DNA of 64,000 nt from Sphaerosporella brunnea (Eukaryota > Ascomycota > Pezizomycetes > Pezizales > Pyronemataceae). The notes below the pieces were generated by a model that searched no databases, was not told the DNA's origin, and was given only the letters and a program-made list of their open reading frames with translations. Position numbers and translations under genes: made by a program. The DNA lies in assembly GCA_008704415.1 (NCBI GenBank), contig VXIS01000082.1, positions 1 through 64,000 of the forward strand. The letters are read 5' to 3'. Shown here in pieces: positions 54,791-64,000 of this stretch (its first letter is position 1; each line of letters begins with the position of its first letter).

Positions 54791-56110
54791 CTTCTGCAGG
54801 GCGGTATTGTCTGGCTTTCCATGGGCGAGGTTCCATCTTTTTTTTTTTTTTTACTTATTTGGAGATCAAACTGACGTGGGTATATGAATCGGGAGTAGGG
54901 AGTATCGATTACGTACTGCAGTGCCTGCGAACCAATCCATCAGACCTTCTCCGAGACTTCCTCAATCACTACGGCCGGATCGGTTCCGGCTCTTCAGCTC
55001 TTTCTAGTGAATAGCATGAAGATTGCAGCGTCGACTTACAATCGCCTCGTTTCCATCGCCCAGTCTTGATTGGATATCTTCTGGGACGCTGTGTTTTCTT
55101 GCTGGCTGGATCGCGAGCAATTTTCACAGCGTAGGGGGAACCGGGTGTTTACCACTGTTTGGGAATGGTTGGTCGTATTGCGCTTTGGGGACCGAGAAGG
55201 TGGAGTATGGGCTTGTTTATATAGAGTACTCGGCTCTAGAGTTGTATCCCGGTTTTCGGAGGATCTACAGTAGGAGGCGGGGCTACTGTCGTGGACCGGG
55301 TGGATGGGGAAGAAGCGGCTTGAGGGTGGAGTGGCCGGGAGGAGTGCTGTTTGTGGCTGTGCAGTACGGGAGGTAGCCTGAGGCATCGCCGCAGTTGTTG
55401 TTTGCCCACCCACCCACCACCTCCCTTGCAACAGGAGCTCCGGATCGATGAGCGAAGGAGAAGGAGAAGGCGGTTTGGGGGGGTCATGTGTGCACAAGAT
55501 AGTAGAGCATGCATGTACTGACAACGATCACTTGGATCGCCCCTGGACACCCGACCGGCGGGCGGGAGCTTCCTAGCACCATGCGAATGATAGCTCGTGA
55601 AGCGGGCGAATATTTAGTGAGGCTCGCTCGTGTAGCTTCTAGAACTTTGTAACATAAAGAATTGTGCATAAAGAAATCTTCTTGAACTTAGTCATTCAAC
55701 AGGGAGCCGGCCCCTCCACTATTCCCGGCCCCCTCCACTATTCCATCAGCCCTTCAAAGCTCCGCCGCGGCCGTTGCGGTATTCAGCCCATAAGGCCTCT
55801 TCAGTAGGCACAGGATCGAAGACACCCGAAAAGGCATCTTTCCCGACTTTGGCACCAACACAGGGCACCCAGAAAATATTAGCTTCTCAGAGGAATCATG
55901 CTGAGGGCAAAACGAAGCGCACAGTTGTGAAGGGTATCTGGCAGCTCAATTCCGATATAGATACCGTTTCACAACGTATTCAGGCCGGATCCGAACCCTC
56001 TGGAGCGGTCCGTGCCGGCGCATACGGACCATGAATAAACCCTTAAGCCCTCAACCCTCAACACGCTCAAACGAGTGACTATCGAACCTCAGATACATAC
56101 CCTTTCGTAC
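54791..56110. other. Unassigned sequence
   Basis: A T16 run lies near 54837-54852. Open frames at 55023-55376 and 55774-56034 are unrecognised. No LTR pair was detected by eye. Confidence 0.3.
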
Positions 56111-56536
56111 CTAAGATAGCCCCAATCTGCTCCTGAATTCCCAAAACGCCGGTCGAGGATGCGCCTTAGTTAATCCATCACCGAGCATCTCCTTGACAGG
56201 GAGATAGGCCAGCTCCACGGCGCCGTCAGGAACTGGCCACGACTCGGAATTCTCGTACCACCGCCTATCTTCCACTCGTTTTGCACCACCGTGCAGAATG
56301 AGACAAAAATTGGCGGTTTCGGGACGGATTCGTGGACAAGCAGCGCGGTGAGTTAGAAGACAGGCCACTAGTAGTGGTGATGCGCCGGAGGTCGAACACC
56401 GAACGATGGATCTCAGGGTCTCACGCGACACAAGTTCGGGGGGTAGTTTGGATAAACCAAACTTAGGGGCATAGTCTAGACTTTTCGGCTCCGGGGGTAT
56501 TTTACATATTCGCCAACATACTCTTTCCCGTGACAT
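56111..56536 (-). pseudogene. Ty1/copia RNase H C-terminal fragment
   Basis: The end of the frame reads VELAYLPVKEMLGDGLTKAH followed by PRPAFWEFRSRLGL. This matches the C-terminal signature of copia-type polyproteins (xxYxPTxxMLADxLTKPLxxxxFxxFxxxLG). Before it, RRWYENSESWPVPDG fits the same RNase H region. The frame's N-terminal part is not copia-like, so the fragment is short and abuts the gene at 56558. Confidence 0.75.
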
Positions 56537-56557
56537 CCTAATGAATAACTACATTAA

Positions 56558-57409
56558 CTACCATCCCCGAAGAGCGGCCTCTTTCTTCCCGTGGTCAATG
56601 TAATTCCAATGTTCCATGTTTTCCTCCATCTCATCGTCGGGTCCTGTTAGTTCGGCGTGCTCCGCCTCCGCCTCATCCTCACGCTTCGGGATATGGAGGG
56701 CCGCTCCCATCACCTCCTCCCACTCCTCATCCTCAACTGGAGCCGCTCTCTTCGCCTTCTTCCTGTTCACTTTGTTTTCCGGCAACGATATCTGCTTTGA
56801 TTTCATCTCGTTGTGTCGTGGTTTCATGCCTTTCTGCCGCTCTTGGGTGTCCTCGTCCATCATTGCACCCTCCGGGACCTCGTGCTTGCCGCCCTCCATG
56901 TCCCGCAATCGCTCCACCCCATCCAGCACCTTTCCCAACAGCACCGCCTTCTTATCCGTCCAGACAAACGGCACCTCAAACTCTAGCGCACAATTTCTCA
57001 AGAACGGCACCGTCATTTTGCGGATCTCGTTTTCGGACGGTAGGATACGAGCGGGAACTTGTCTTTGGATGGGAGAGGGGCGCCACTCATGGTCGCTGGC
57101 AGCGAAGCTGGTGTCTCCTTCTTCGTCTCCGGCGGTTTTTGGAGTGGTTGGGCAAGGAGTGTCGAGCTGTGCGTCGGGTGTCAGCTCATGAGTGGGAACG
57201 GAAGCAGTGTGGGGATTACGCGGCTGAATATGCTTGGACTGGGGGAACGGGAGATCAAGGTGGGCGAGGCATTTGTATGCGAGTCGCTGGTCGCGGTAAG
57301 AAAGGAGTCGGATGACGAGCAGGAGGAGGGACTGCTCATGGTGATGTGTTGGGAGGTGGCGTGGGCGCGCGGGGTTGGCGTGTTCGAGGGGTTTTGTCAT
57401 ATCCGTCAT
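56558..57409 (-). CDS. Hypothetical 283-aa charged protein with SAP-like segment
   Basis: The frame is uninterrupted from ATG at 57409. The first 100 residues are Pro/His/Thr-rich. Residues about 125-165 (NEIRKMTVPFLRNCALEF, then VPFVWTDKKAVLLGKVLDGV) resemble a SAP-type helix-helix motif (a small DNA/RNA-binding fold in which a Leu-rich helix is followed by G/D-K-K-xxL); this match is by eye only. A Lys-rich basic stretch (KVNRKKAKRAAP) and an acidic tail (EDEAEAEHAELTGPDDEMEE) follow. A nuclear role is plausible but not shown. It sits between the copia fragment and the LINE fragment. Confidence 0.55.
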   Translation of the reverse strand: MTDMTKPLEHANPARPRHLPTHHHEQSLLLLVIRLLSYRDQRLAYKCLAHLDLPFPQSKHIQPRNPHTASVPTHELTPDAQLDTPCPTTPKTAGDEEGDTSFAASDHEWRPSPIQRQVPARILPSENEIRKMTVPFLRNCALEFEVPFVWTDKKAVLLGKVLDGVERLRDMEGGKHEVPEGAMMDEDTQERQKGMKPRHNEMKSKQISLPENKVNRKKAKRAAPVEDEEWEEVMGAALHIPKREDEAEAEHAELTGPDDEMEENMEHWNYIDHGKKEAALRGW

Positions 57410-57717
57410 AAACCATGGGATGATGAAATATATTCGAATGCCATTCTTCGTGTTCGAGGCTTTCTTTCTAAAGTTGACAGTGATGATCCGCGATTTTTTC
57501 GATCATAGACTGTCACTCTACTCTTCGATGTTCCGGTGAGCCGATTGCACTTACCCCGGGTACAATCAAATGGTATCACTCTCACTCTCCCGTTGAGCAT
57601 CGCTCTCCAAATGTTCCGGGAAGCAATCCTCAGCGGAATGTCCCCAAAGGTTCTTTTGTGTGGCTTCTTGGCCACATTTAACCTGGGTTGACAGCATCGT
57701 TGCCGACCAGAAACGAG

Positions 57718-57842
57718 CAGATAGCCCTGTGGAAGGCGGTGGCCGCTGCGACTCGCGACAAAGGCAAGCAGAGGCGGAAGACGAATACGACGGTCAGGGA
57801 CCTACTGGCCGACGAGCGCTGCATAGAGGCGCAATTGCACTG
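57718..57842 (+). pseudogene. LINE ORF2 tail fragment (third family member)
   Basis: The frame reads IALWKAVAAATRDKGKQRRK followed by TTVRDLLADERCIEAQLH and TGA. It aligns with LWKAV...DLLADDRCTEAVL in the LINE copies at 7512 and 13033. The Cys/His motif and 3' UTR are missing, so both ends are lost. Confidence 0.75.
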
Positions 57843-58400
57843 ATTGTCCTGGCCACCCCACTCAATGAGGCCACCTCATCGCCGTGGCTAGACAATCGCC
57901 GCGGCTAAGCAATTACCGGGGCCTTACAGATCACGGCCCCTACTACAGTCACCCTGATCACAATGGCTAACCCACTCGCCGCGGCCATCCCACTCGCTGC
58001 AGCCAACCAGTCGCCGAAGGCTTCATGATCATTGTGGCTATCCCAATCGCCCGAATCACCCTGGCCACCCAACTTGCGGCAGCCACCCAATCGCCGGGGT
58101 TAAGCAATGACCTCAGTAAGGCCTCTACCACAGTCGCCCTGATCACCAAGGCCTTCCTGATCACGGTCCCTACCACGGTCACCCTGATCACCATGGCCAC
58201 CCCATTTGCCAAGGTCAGCCAGTTGCTGAGGGGCGCATTTGCCTCGAGGAAAGCGTTTGTCTCGTGGGAAGAGAGTTTGAAAAAATTTTACTCTACAGCT
58301 TGGTTTACGATTATGGCCTGCCCGTGCAGCTATCCCAATCGCACCAATCGCTCTGGCCACCCCACTCGCCGAGGATGCGGCCAATCGCCGCATCCTCTTG
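57843..58400. repeat. Degenerate tandem-repeat region
   Basis: Variants of GGCCACCCCACTCGCCG, CCCTGATCACNATGGC and ACCACGGTCACCCTGATCAC recur many times. Open frames through it (58025-58405 plus; 57967-58212 minus) are hydrophobic repeats (TTVALITKAF, TTVTLITMATP) and are most likely by-products of the repeat. Confidence 0.6.
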
Positions 58401-59935
58401 GATGAAGGGGTCTACAATATCCTGCCTTGGACTCGGACTAGAAACCTTCCCCTCCTCTACCATCCACCACACCGCGCAGCATCCGAACGAGTTCTGGTGA
58501 GTCGCCCCCTCCCCGTCTCTTTGAACCAATGGGGCCAGCTAACATTCTTTCACCAGGTCGGTTGTCTCAAACCCGCTCGAGCCATCTCCGCTACCACTCA
58601 CTAGCTACTATCAGCAGCGGCACCCAAACCAGTTCTTGTGAATTGTGAGTTGACCCCCCCCCCCCCGCCCCACCATGGGAACGGCACCACGACTAGAATA
58701 AAACATTCTGTTGAGCATGAAGGATGGTGCTGTTCAAACGGCATGCACTGCTTTTGGTGCTATATAGATGTTTGTCATTTGTTGATAGCGGTGGAGGTAA
58801 GGTGATGATAACCTCTCGCACATCTGATTTCATGGCGTGAAAACCTCCGAGGCTTTTCTGGCACCTGAGCCCGAAACCACCAGGACGTGTTGCCAATCTT
58901 CGGGTCCAGGCCCAGTCACCGTTTGTGCCGCCGCATTAGAGCGTGGGCAGAGAAATAGATCGTGCTGGCGGTCTATTTTCGGACCAACGTGGAACAAGCG
59001 ATCGGGATTTCCGGCGGTTGTACATTGTTGCATCCACGACAGCACGGCTCCGCGGAGGAAAAGTAGGAAATACCGGAAGAACTAGTCATGAGTCGTCTTG
59101 CGTGACCGGCCCGGGGCAGATGATCGGTGGCGGAGAGGCGGGCGGCGCGAAAGAACCAGCCAGCCAGTTGCAGATCGCAGAATGCAGGGCTTTGCCGGCG
59201 GTGGAAGGAGCGTCACTGTCTGCAGATGTCATTAGCCTCGTCCCGGGATACGAGCCGTACGCAGCTCAGCCTTCTACACACCGTAGAATTCCAGGCGGTC
59301 GCCTTATATCAATGTCCAGATTGTCAAGGCGAAGGGTAAGGCTATCCTGCTTGAACGCCTTACTCTACTTATATCCGCCCAATGTCCGGATTTCTACGGT
59401 ATTCGCTTTGCGTAGTCCTCCCCTCTACTTAACTTTCCAGGCTGCAGTCGACGTCCATCTCCCACGCCGGAAGCTCTCAGAGAAAACGGGCAAGCAGAAG
59501 GCAAAGCTTGATATTCGCCACATCCTCGAGTGATATCCTGATTGGCGAGTCAGAATCTGTGATTCCACGCCAACTGGTAGATCTGATGAGGAAGGACGGG
59601 AAGTGGTACTCAATTCACCACGCACCCAAGTTACTACAATCCTCCGTACCCCTCGGCCGGCCTCGGAAGCACCAACCCTATAAAGCACCGCCGCACTTCG
59701 CGATTCCGTCGGCTTTCGGCTCCCTTCTCCTGTCCATCGCCAGCCCCCCCCCCCCCCTCGCCATCTCAGAGTTCAGCGTCCATGTCCGCCTCACGCCCAC
59801 TGATGGTAGCATATACTCCGTCCGGCCGAGCAACCAACTGGCCGGCCTGGCAGACAAAAACTCATACCAGCAGACACCGCGGAGGAGAGAGTATTTCCAT
59901 ATGACCGCCGACTGCATCATGATCCCTCATCACAC
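58401..59935. other. Unassigned sequence
   Basis: Contains a C12 run near 58656 and a C13 run near 59745. The plus frame at 58837-59085 is Cys/Arg-rich and faintly LINE-tail-like (PEPETTRTCCQSSG), but not enough to call. The 5' flank of the tRNA gene ends at 59935. Confidence 0.3.
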
Positions 59936-60006
59936 GTCGGTGTAGTATAGTGGTGAGTACAGCTCGTTGTGGCCGAGCAGACCCATGTTCGATTCATGGC
60001 ACCGAC
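59936..60006 (+). tRNA. tRNA-His (GTG anticodon)
   Basis: A full cloverleaf can be drawn. The acceptor GTCGGTG pairs with CACCGAC (7 of 7). The D arm is GTAT/GTAC with AGTGGTGA. The anticodon arm GCTCG/CGAGC has loop TTGTGGC and anticodon GTG (59969-59971). The T arm CCATG/CATGG has loop TTCGATT. No intron. T-runs at 60010-60013 and 60033-60037 can terminate Pol III. The D- and T-loop sequences match internal A- and B-box promoters. It lies amid transposon relics, but the fold is complete, so it is probably functional. Confidence 0.9.
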
Positions 60007-60007
60007 A

Positions 60008-60590
60008 TTGATTTTGGCCGCGGTTGCGTTGTTCTTTTTGCACTTCCTGAGCCCTGTTTTTTGCCGAGATTTGTCGGGCGAAACGGAAATCTCTGCACCG
60101 CATGTGTCCGGCATCCCATCTCCTGTTGACTTTTCATAAACTTAGTCCGCATCTATGGATGCCGACCTTCAAACGTCAGTCTATCAGCTAACTCACCGGT
60201 GGTGGCGTGCTCGAAACCAGTCCACCGAGAAAGGCGGTGGAATGCTGGTTTTTCACGCCGCGTTCCTGTGCCACAGAATCGAGGCCCTGACTTTCACATC
60301 TTGACATACGAGCTCCCCTATCTCGTCCTTCCAGTAGCCCCCATCTTTCTGGCACGCCACCAAAAATCCAAGCACCGAATGCCCTCTCCGTTAGGATTTT
60401 GCCATAATGGATATTGGCTTGGATTTGTGGGGGACCCGAGATAATGCCGGAATCTGCCAGATCTTCTTTTCTCATTTATAGTGGTTCGTGCAAAGGAACG
60501 ATGGAAGAGACTGTGCCGTGACATATCCCACGTGGCCAATTTCATGGGGTGGATCTTGAGCAGCAGCGCCGCCGGCCGGCGGTGGAAACC
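60008..60590. other. Unassigned sequence downstream of tRNA-His
   Basis: No gene or repeat is recognised apart from T-runs that may serve as Pol III terminators. Confidence 0.3.
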
Positions 60591-60599
60591 CTAACGCGA

Positions 60600-61055
60600 C
60601 CTCATACAGAGGAGAAAAAGCAGAGCCCTGGGAGCCAGCCGGCTGAGGCAGAACAAGAAGATTGCGGAATTGGAAGAGGAGATAGCGAGAATGAGAGTTG
60701 TTGCTTAAAGCAGCTTAGATGGACACCGACTCAGCGGATAGTCTAGCTGGAAGGGCCTTGCAGCAAAAGGCTGCTGATGGTGACGTGGAACTCAAGTCTC
60801 AACAGCTCAGCGATTACAAAGCGGCAAGAATCCACTGACGTAGTAGGCCAAAATTGAAGCGCTAGAGTCTCGTGTCGTGATGCGAAACCCCGAGATCGAA
60901 GAGATGGAGGTGAACGCGTTGAGGCACAACCTCAAGATCGAGACTTGTGCACCAAGCAAAAGATCGAGGAACTTGAGAAAACCGTCCCAGACTTCGTTCG
61001 CACAAGCTCGAGCTACCGATCAGAAAGCTGGCACTCCCTCCCCCCCCCCCCCCCC
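60600..61055 (+). pseudogene. Frameshifted coiled-coil protein remnant
   Basis: Successive frames give heptad-rich pieces: LRQNKKIAELEEEIARMRVV, ALQQKAADGDVELKSQQLSD, AKIEALESRVV, EMEVNALRHNLKIET and KQKIEELEKTVPDFVRTSSS. They are separated by at least four stops or shifts. The original product was probably a long coiled-coil protein, either a retroelement gag-type or a host protein. A C16 run follows at about 61040. Confidence 0.5.
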
Positions 61056-61631
61056 CACATGCGCAGGAGGCTAGGAGAACCCTCGGGGACGGCATAATTT
61101 GTAGGATAACTCCTGCCATTTTTTTTGTAGGAGGAATGGCAGAATGGTTGAATAACAAAGTTCTGATCCACCCTCATCCACCGTCTGCCATCACCTTTGC
61201 ACACCACCACCACCACAACTCTCATAACTGCCTCTTTTTCCCTCTCTGCCCGCCGCGATCAGCTATCGGCAAACGTCGTCTACGTGGCACCAAAAACAGT
61301 AAATGCCGCTCGAACAGCACAATGTATTATGATCCATAGAATTGCTGCTCTTCATTTACACATTCCTGCGAGCGGGTATGGCAGTGCTGCGTAGTCATAT
61401 GAGCTGATGGTCACCCTGGATTGGCATAGTATCACCCAGCCTTCTGTGAGCCGTTCCACCGTTTAATTGACCACTTTTTCCATCCTCAGCAATTTTTGTC
61501 TTTACCGTGTCCACCATGGGCAGGTGGAACTCTTTAGATCAGGGGTCTAATTTGCGCTCTAATCTAGTACCAATAGCTAGCGCAGGGCCCTTTTCCGCGC
61601 AGCCGCAGGCATGACTGCGGCTTGACCACGC

Positions 61632-61694
61632 TTTTGTTTGTTTGTAATCAAGCTTATTGTGCGTACACGACCGCGAACGATCATGGCACACCCC
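61632..61694 (-). mobile_element. LINE-like 3' tail repeat
   Basis: TTTGTTTGTTTGTAATCAAG is followed by ACGACCGCGAACGATCATGG and CACACCCC, the same unit as at 8171 and 16081. Its flank GTCCGCCCCCTTATTGA recurs near the end of the window (63981-63999) after another copy, so the repeat unit may extend beyond the tail. Confidence 0.5.
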
Positions 61695-61820
61695 CTACAC
61701 GCCACCGCCCGTCCGCCCCCTTATTGATGGGTTGACCACCCATGCGTTGGGCGCGGTTAGGGTTATTGGCGTCAATACACGTTAGACCGGACAAAAGGCG
61801 GCAACAGAGGGAGCAATATC

Positions 61821-62141
61821 CAGTGTTCCTAATAGTCAGCCCGCCCGTCGGGCTGATCGAAAAGACGGGTGGGCTGTTTGGGCTGCAGCCCACGTTGGGC
61901 TGGCTGGCGGGCTTCCAGCGGATGCGCTATGGGGAATGGAGCAACAGCTACACAGAAACACTCTTCAGTTTACGACGTAACTAGGTCAAACTGACGGTTG
62001 CATGACAAGTTCACCTCAGTCGAAAGTGCTTGGCAGCCCGACAGCCCAGCCAGCCCGTCGTGGTTTGAGACAGCCGGGCTGTTGCCTCTTGGCAGCCCGC
62101 CTGCTCAGCCGGGCTTTTTGGGCCGGCTATTAGGAACACTG
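61821..62141. mobile_element. 321-bp hAT-type MITE, complete
   Basis: The terminal inverted repeats are CAGTGTTCCTAATAGTCAGCC and GGGCCGGCTATTAGGAACACTG. It is flanked by GCAATATC (61813-61820) and CCAATATC (62142-62149), an 8-bp target duplication with one mismatch, as expected for hAT elements. It shares internal sequence with 14708 and 63500. Confidence 0.85.
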
Positions 62142-62381
62142 CCAATATCCCCGCCAACTGCGGTGAGGATTTTATCGCTTGAGGTGCCGGTGCCCGGCAG
62201 GAGAGAGCATCAGCTGCCACTGTGCGTTCGGGCGCGGCGGAGTAGGCGGCAGTGGCAACGTTGTCGGATGAGCTTCGACTTTTCTGCTGGTTGTCAATGA
62301 TTGCTGGATGCAATGATGGGTCCTCGTCGGCTGACACAGAATTGGAGGACTGAAACAGCCGTGGCCATGAGTGGGTTGCAG

Positions 62382-62527
62382 CAGTGTTCTCGATAGCCAA
62401 CCAGCTAGCCAGGCTGGCTGTGGGCTGTTACACCATTGCTGCTTCACTGGATATCGATATGTACCGATTCGCGCCTTTACATATGTACAAAGACGCGGCT
62501 TTTTGGACCGGCTGTTGAGGACACTTG
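62382..62527. mobile_element. 146-bp MITE of the 37973 family
   Basis: The 5' end CAGTGTTCTCGATAGCC and the 3' end GGACCGGCTGTTGAGGACACTTG are imperfectly inverted. The interior (ATTGCTGCTTCACTGG, ACCGATTCGCGCCTTTACAT) matches the element at 37973-38151. No exact target duplication. Confidence 0.65.
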
Positions 62528-63333
62528 TTGGTTGACGTGATTGGCTGTGAAGCGCTGATTTCCTTGACGTGCACGACGTTTCGGAATTGGAGGGTTGAGT
62601 TGGGTTTTGGAGGCTCCGGCGAAGGGAGTGAAATTGAATATGGTCTCTTGCCCCAGAAATCTGCAGACTCAGGGATAATAGGAGAACTCACAAAGGCTTG
62701 TTTAGTGTGTCGGTTTCACTTTCACGGAAGCTGATTTAGGCCGGTGTCGGTCATCGTGCTGAAGTTAATGGATTGTCCACTCTCCTATCGCCTTGCTCTT
62801 CTTGCGACCATGCCTTCCCCAAACCTGAGCAGTCTTGCCACTCCACTGGCCGCTGGCGCGTACCCATCATCCTTCAACTACTAGTCGCGGGTCAAAGACT
62901 ATGTCAGCTAGGAGCACTGATCTTCTACAGCATTCTGCTGAGTGTGGTTTCCCTCTCTGCGTCAGACTACCCCTAGCCCTAGGGTTCCCTCAGTTTTGTA
63001 GAAGTTTGCGCTGCTTCGCTAGGTGCACATTCCGAGTGGTCCCATGCCAACAAACCAGAACATGACCACCGAGGTCTTTTCTTTTGCTATCTGCCTAGTA
63101 CTTAGTCGTTTTCTCCGGATCGTCCCCGATGCCACCGCCCAATTCTGCGAGAGTTCGTTCCAAGGGGAACTGTAGATCCTATATTCCTTAAAGGGCCGGG
63201 ACTTTGCTTCAGCTTAGGTAGACATCAACCGCTAATTGATGGCCGAACCTACGATAAAGTTCTGGAGTCGCGTCAGAGTGTATCACTCCAGCGGTTCGGC
63301 TGCGGATTCCAGATCCGGTTAGAAAGTCGCCCA
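62528..63333. other. Unassigned sequence
   Basis: No gene is recognised. Short frames only. Confidence 0.3.
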
Positions 63334-63438
63334 CGTAGAGATTCGGTACCAAGGCAATGTGGCAAAGTCACTGCGCTCTGTGGAGAAGTCACTCAGCCTC
63401 ATGGCAAAGCCACTTAGCCACAGTACCGAATCTCTACG
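63334..63438. repeat. Hairpin with 16-bp perfect stem and repeated loop
   Basis: CGTAGAGATTCGGTAC (63334-63349) is inverted at 63423-63438. The loop holds three variants of GGCAAAGTCACT(N)AGC-type units (CAAAGTCACTG, AGAAGTCACTCAGC, CAAAGCCACTTAGCC). It may be a small foldback element. Confidence 0.6.
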
Positions 63439-63499
63439 GTACCTATGCCTTGGTTATGGCAATTAGGTTGGACAACATTGGAAATCCGCGCGTCTCATT

Positions 63500-63767
63500 C
63501 AGTGTTCCTGATAGCCAGCCCGCCCGTCGGGCTGATCGATAAGACGGGCGGGCTGGGCTACAGCCCACGTCGGGCTGGCTGGCGGGATCATGCGCTATGG
63601 GGAATGGAGCAACAGCTACACAGAAACACTCTTCAGTTTCTTCAGTTCACGACGTAACTATGTCGAACTGATGGTTGCATGACAGGTTCACCTCAGTCGA
63701 AAGTGCTTGGCAGCCCCGTTGTGATTTGAGACAGCCAGGCTTTTTGGGCTGGCTATTAGGAACACTG
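63500..63767. mobile_element. 268-bp hAT-type MITE, internally shortened
   Basis: The ends CAGTGTTCCTGATAGCCAGCC and GGGCTGGCTATTAGGAACACTG match the element at 61821. A short duplication (TTTCTTCAGTTC) and internal deletions distinguish it. The flanking 8-mers (GTCTCATT and CCGGTTCC) do not match. Confidence 0.8.
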
Positions 63768-63928
63768 CCGGTTCCCGCCACAAACACTTCTCGCACCCCT
63801 CCATAAGACCGTTGCGCCATACTAAACTGCGGCTCGCTTGTCCCCGCCGCGTCTAATAGGCTACTATCGCTACTGTAATCCATCTCCCATCACCTCGCTG
63901 CTCCCCCGCAATTTCTTTAGCACGAACC

Positions 63929-63975
63929 TTTTTGTTTGTAATCCGTATTTGACCGCGAACGATCCTGACAGACAC
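63929..63975 (-). mobile_element. LINE-like 3' tail repeat, shortened
   Basis: TTTTTGTTTGTAATCCGTAT is followed by TTGACCGCGAACGATCCTGA and CAGACAC. It lacks part of the middle of the unit found at 16081. Confidence 0.45.
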
Positions 63976-64000
63976 TATCTTGTCCGCCCCCTCATTGACC

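Noticed and set aside
58837..59085. Possible LINE ORF2 tail (PEPETTRTCC)
   Set aside because: Faint resemblance only. The Cys/His spacing does not fit and there is no tail or target duplication.
60187..60545. Overlapping frames on both strands downstream of tRNA-His
   Set aside because: No domain, no ATG context and no continuation. They probably arise by chance.
1..64000. CRISPR arrays, bacterial operons, prophage
   Set aside because: No spaced direct repeats of the right kind, no Shine-Dalgarno-led gene runs, and the content is eukaryotic.

Overview
This window looks like transposon-rich nuclear DNA of a filamentous ascomycete-type fungus (inference). The evidence is a short intron with fungal-type splice sites in a secreted-protein gene, lineage-type F-box/ankyrin-like genes, non-LTR (LINE), Ty3/gypsy, Ty1/copia, hAT and TA-target transposon relics, and one eukaryotic tRNA-His gene. 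Nothing in it forms an operon. Most open frames are fragments, and few genes appear intact.

The dominant structure is a 35.14-kb palindrome. Bases 1-17563 are the reverse complement of bases 17564-35140, with no spacer at the axis (17563/17564). The arms differ in spot checks almost only by small insertions and deletions, largely in homopolymers, with a net 14 extra bases in the right arm. Every element in the left arm therefore recurs inverted in the right arm. The homology reaches base 1, so the true outer end of the left arm is not visible. A long-read fold-back artefact and a real fold-back duplication are both possible, and I favour the artefact.

One arm, read from the outside to the axis, holds: a degraded hAT transposase C-terminus interrupted by a TA-flanked MITE; an HTH-type ORF behind a CCGTAT-type terminal repeat; a probable two-exon gene; a 5'-truncated LINE with a perfect 17-bp target duplication; two small intact ORFs; a frameshifted gene followed by a second 5'-truncated LINE with a 14-bp target duplication; a hAT-type MITE fused to an ORF; ankyrin-repeat remnants; and an F-box/ankyrin gene at the axis. 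That last gene is broken by a 165-bp internal inversion.

The single-copy part (35141-64000) has the only confident genes. They are a 677-aa F-box-like protein (38268-40301), its frameshifted paralogue (48778-50380), an 88-aa spliced, secreted, cysteine-rich protein (42790-43105), a 283-aa acidic/basic protein (56558-57409) and tRNA-His (59936-60006). Between them lie TIR elements (37973, 40430, 45750, 51106, 61821, 62382, 63500), hAT, gypsy, copia and LINE fragments, and low-complexity sequence. One TA-flanked element (45750-46671) carries its own single-frameshift gene.
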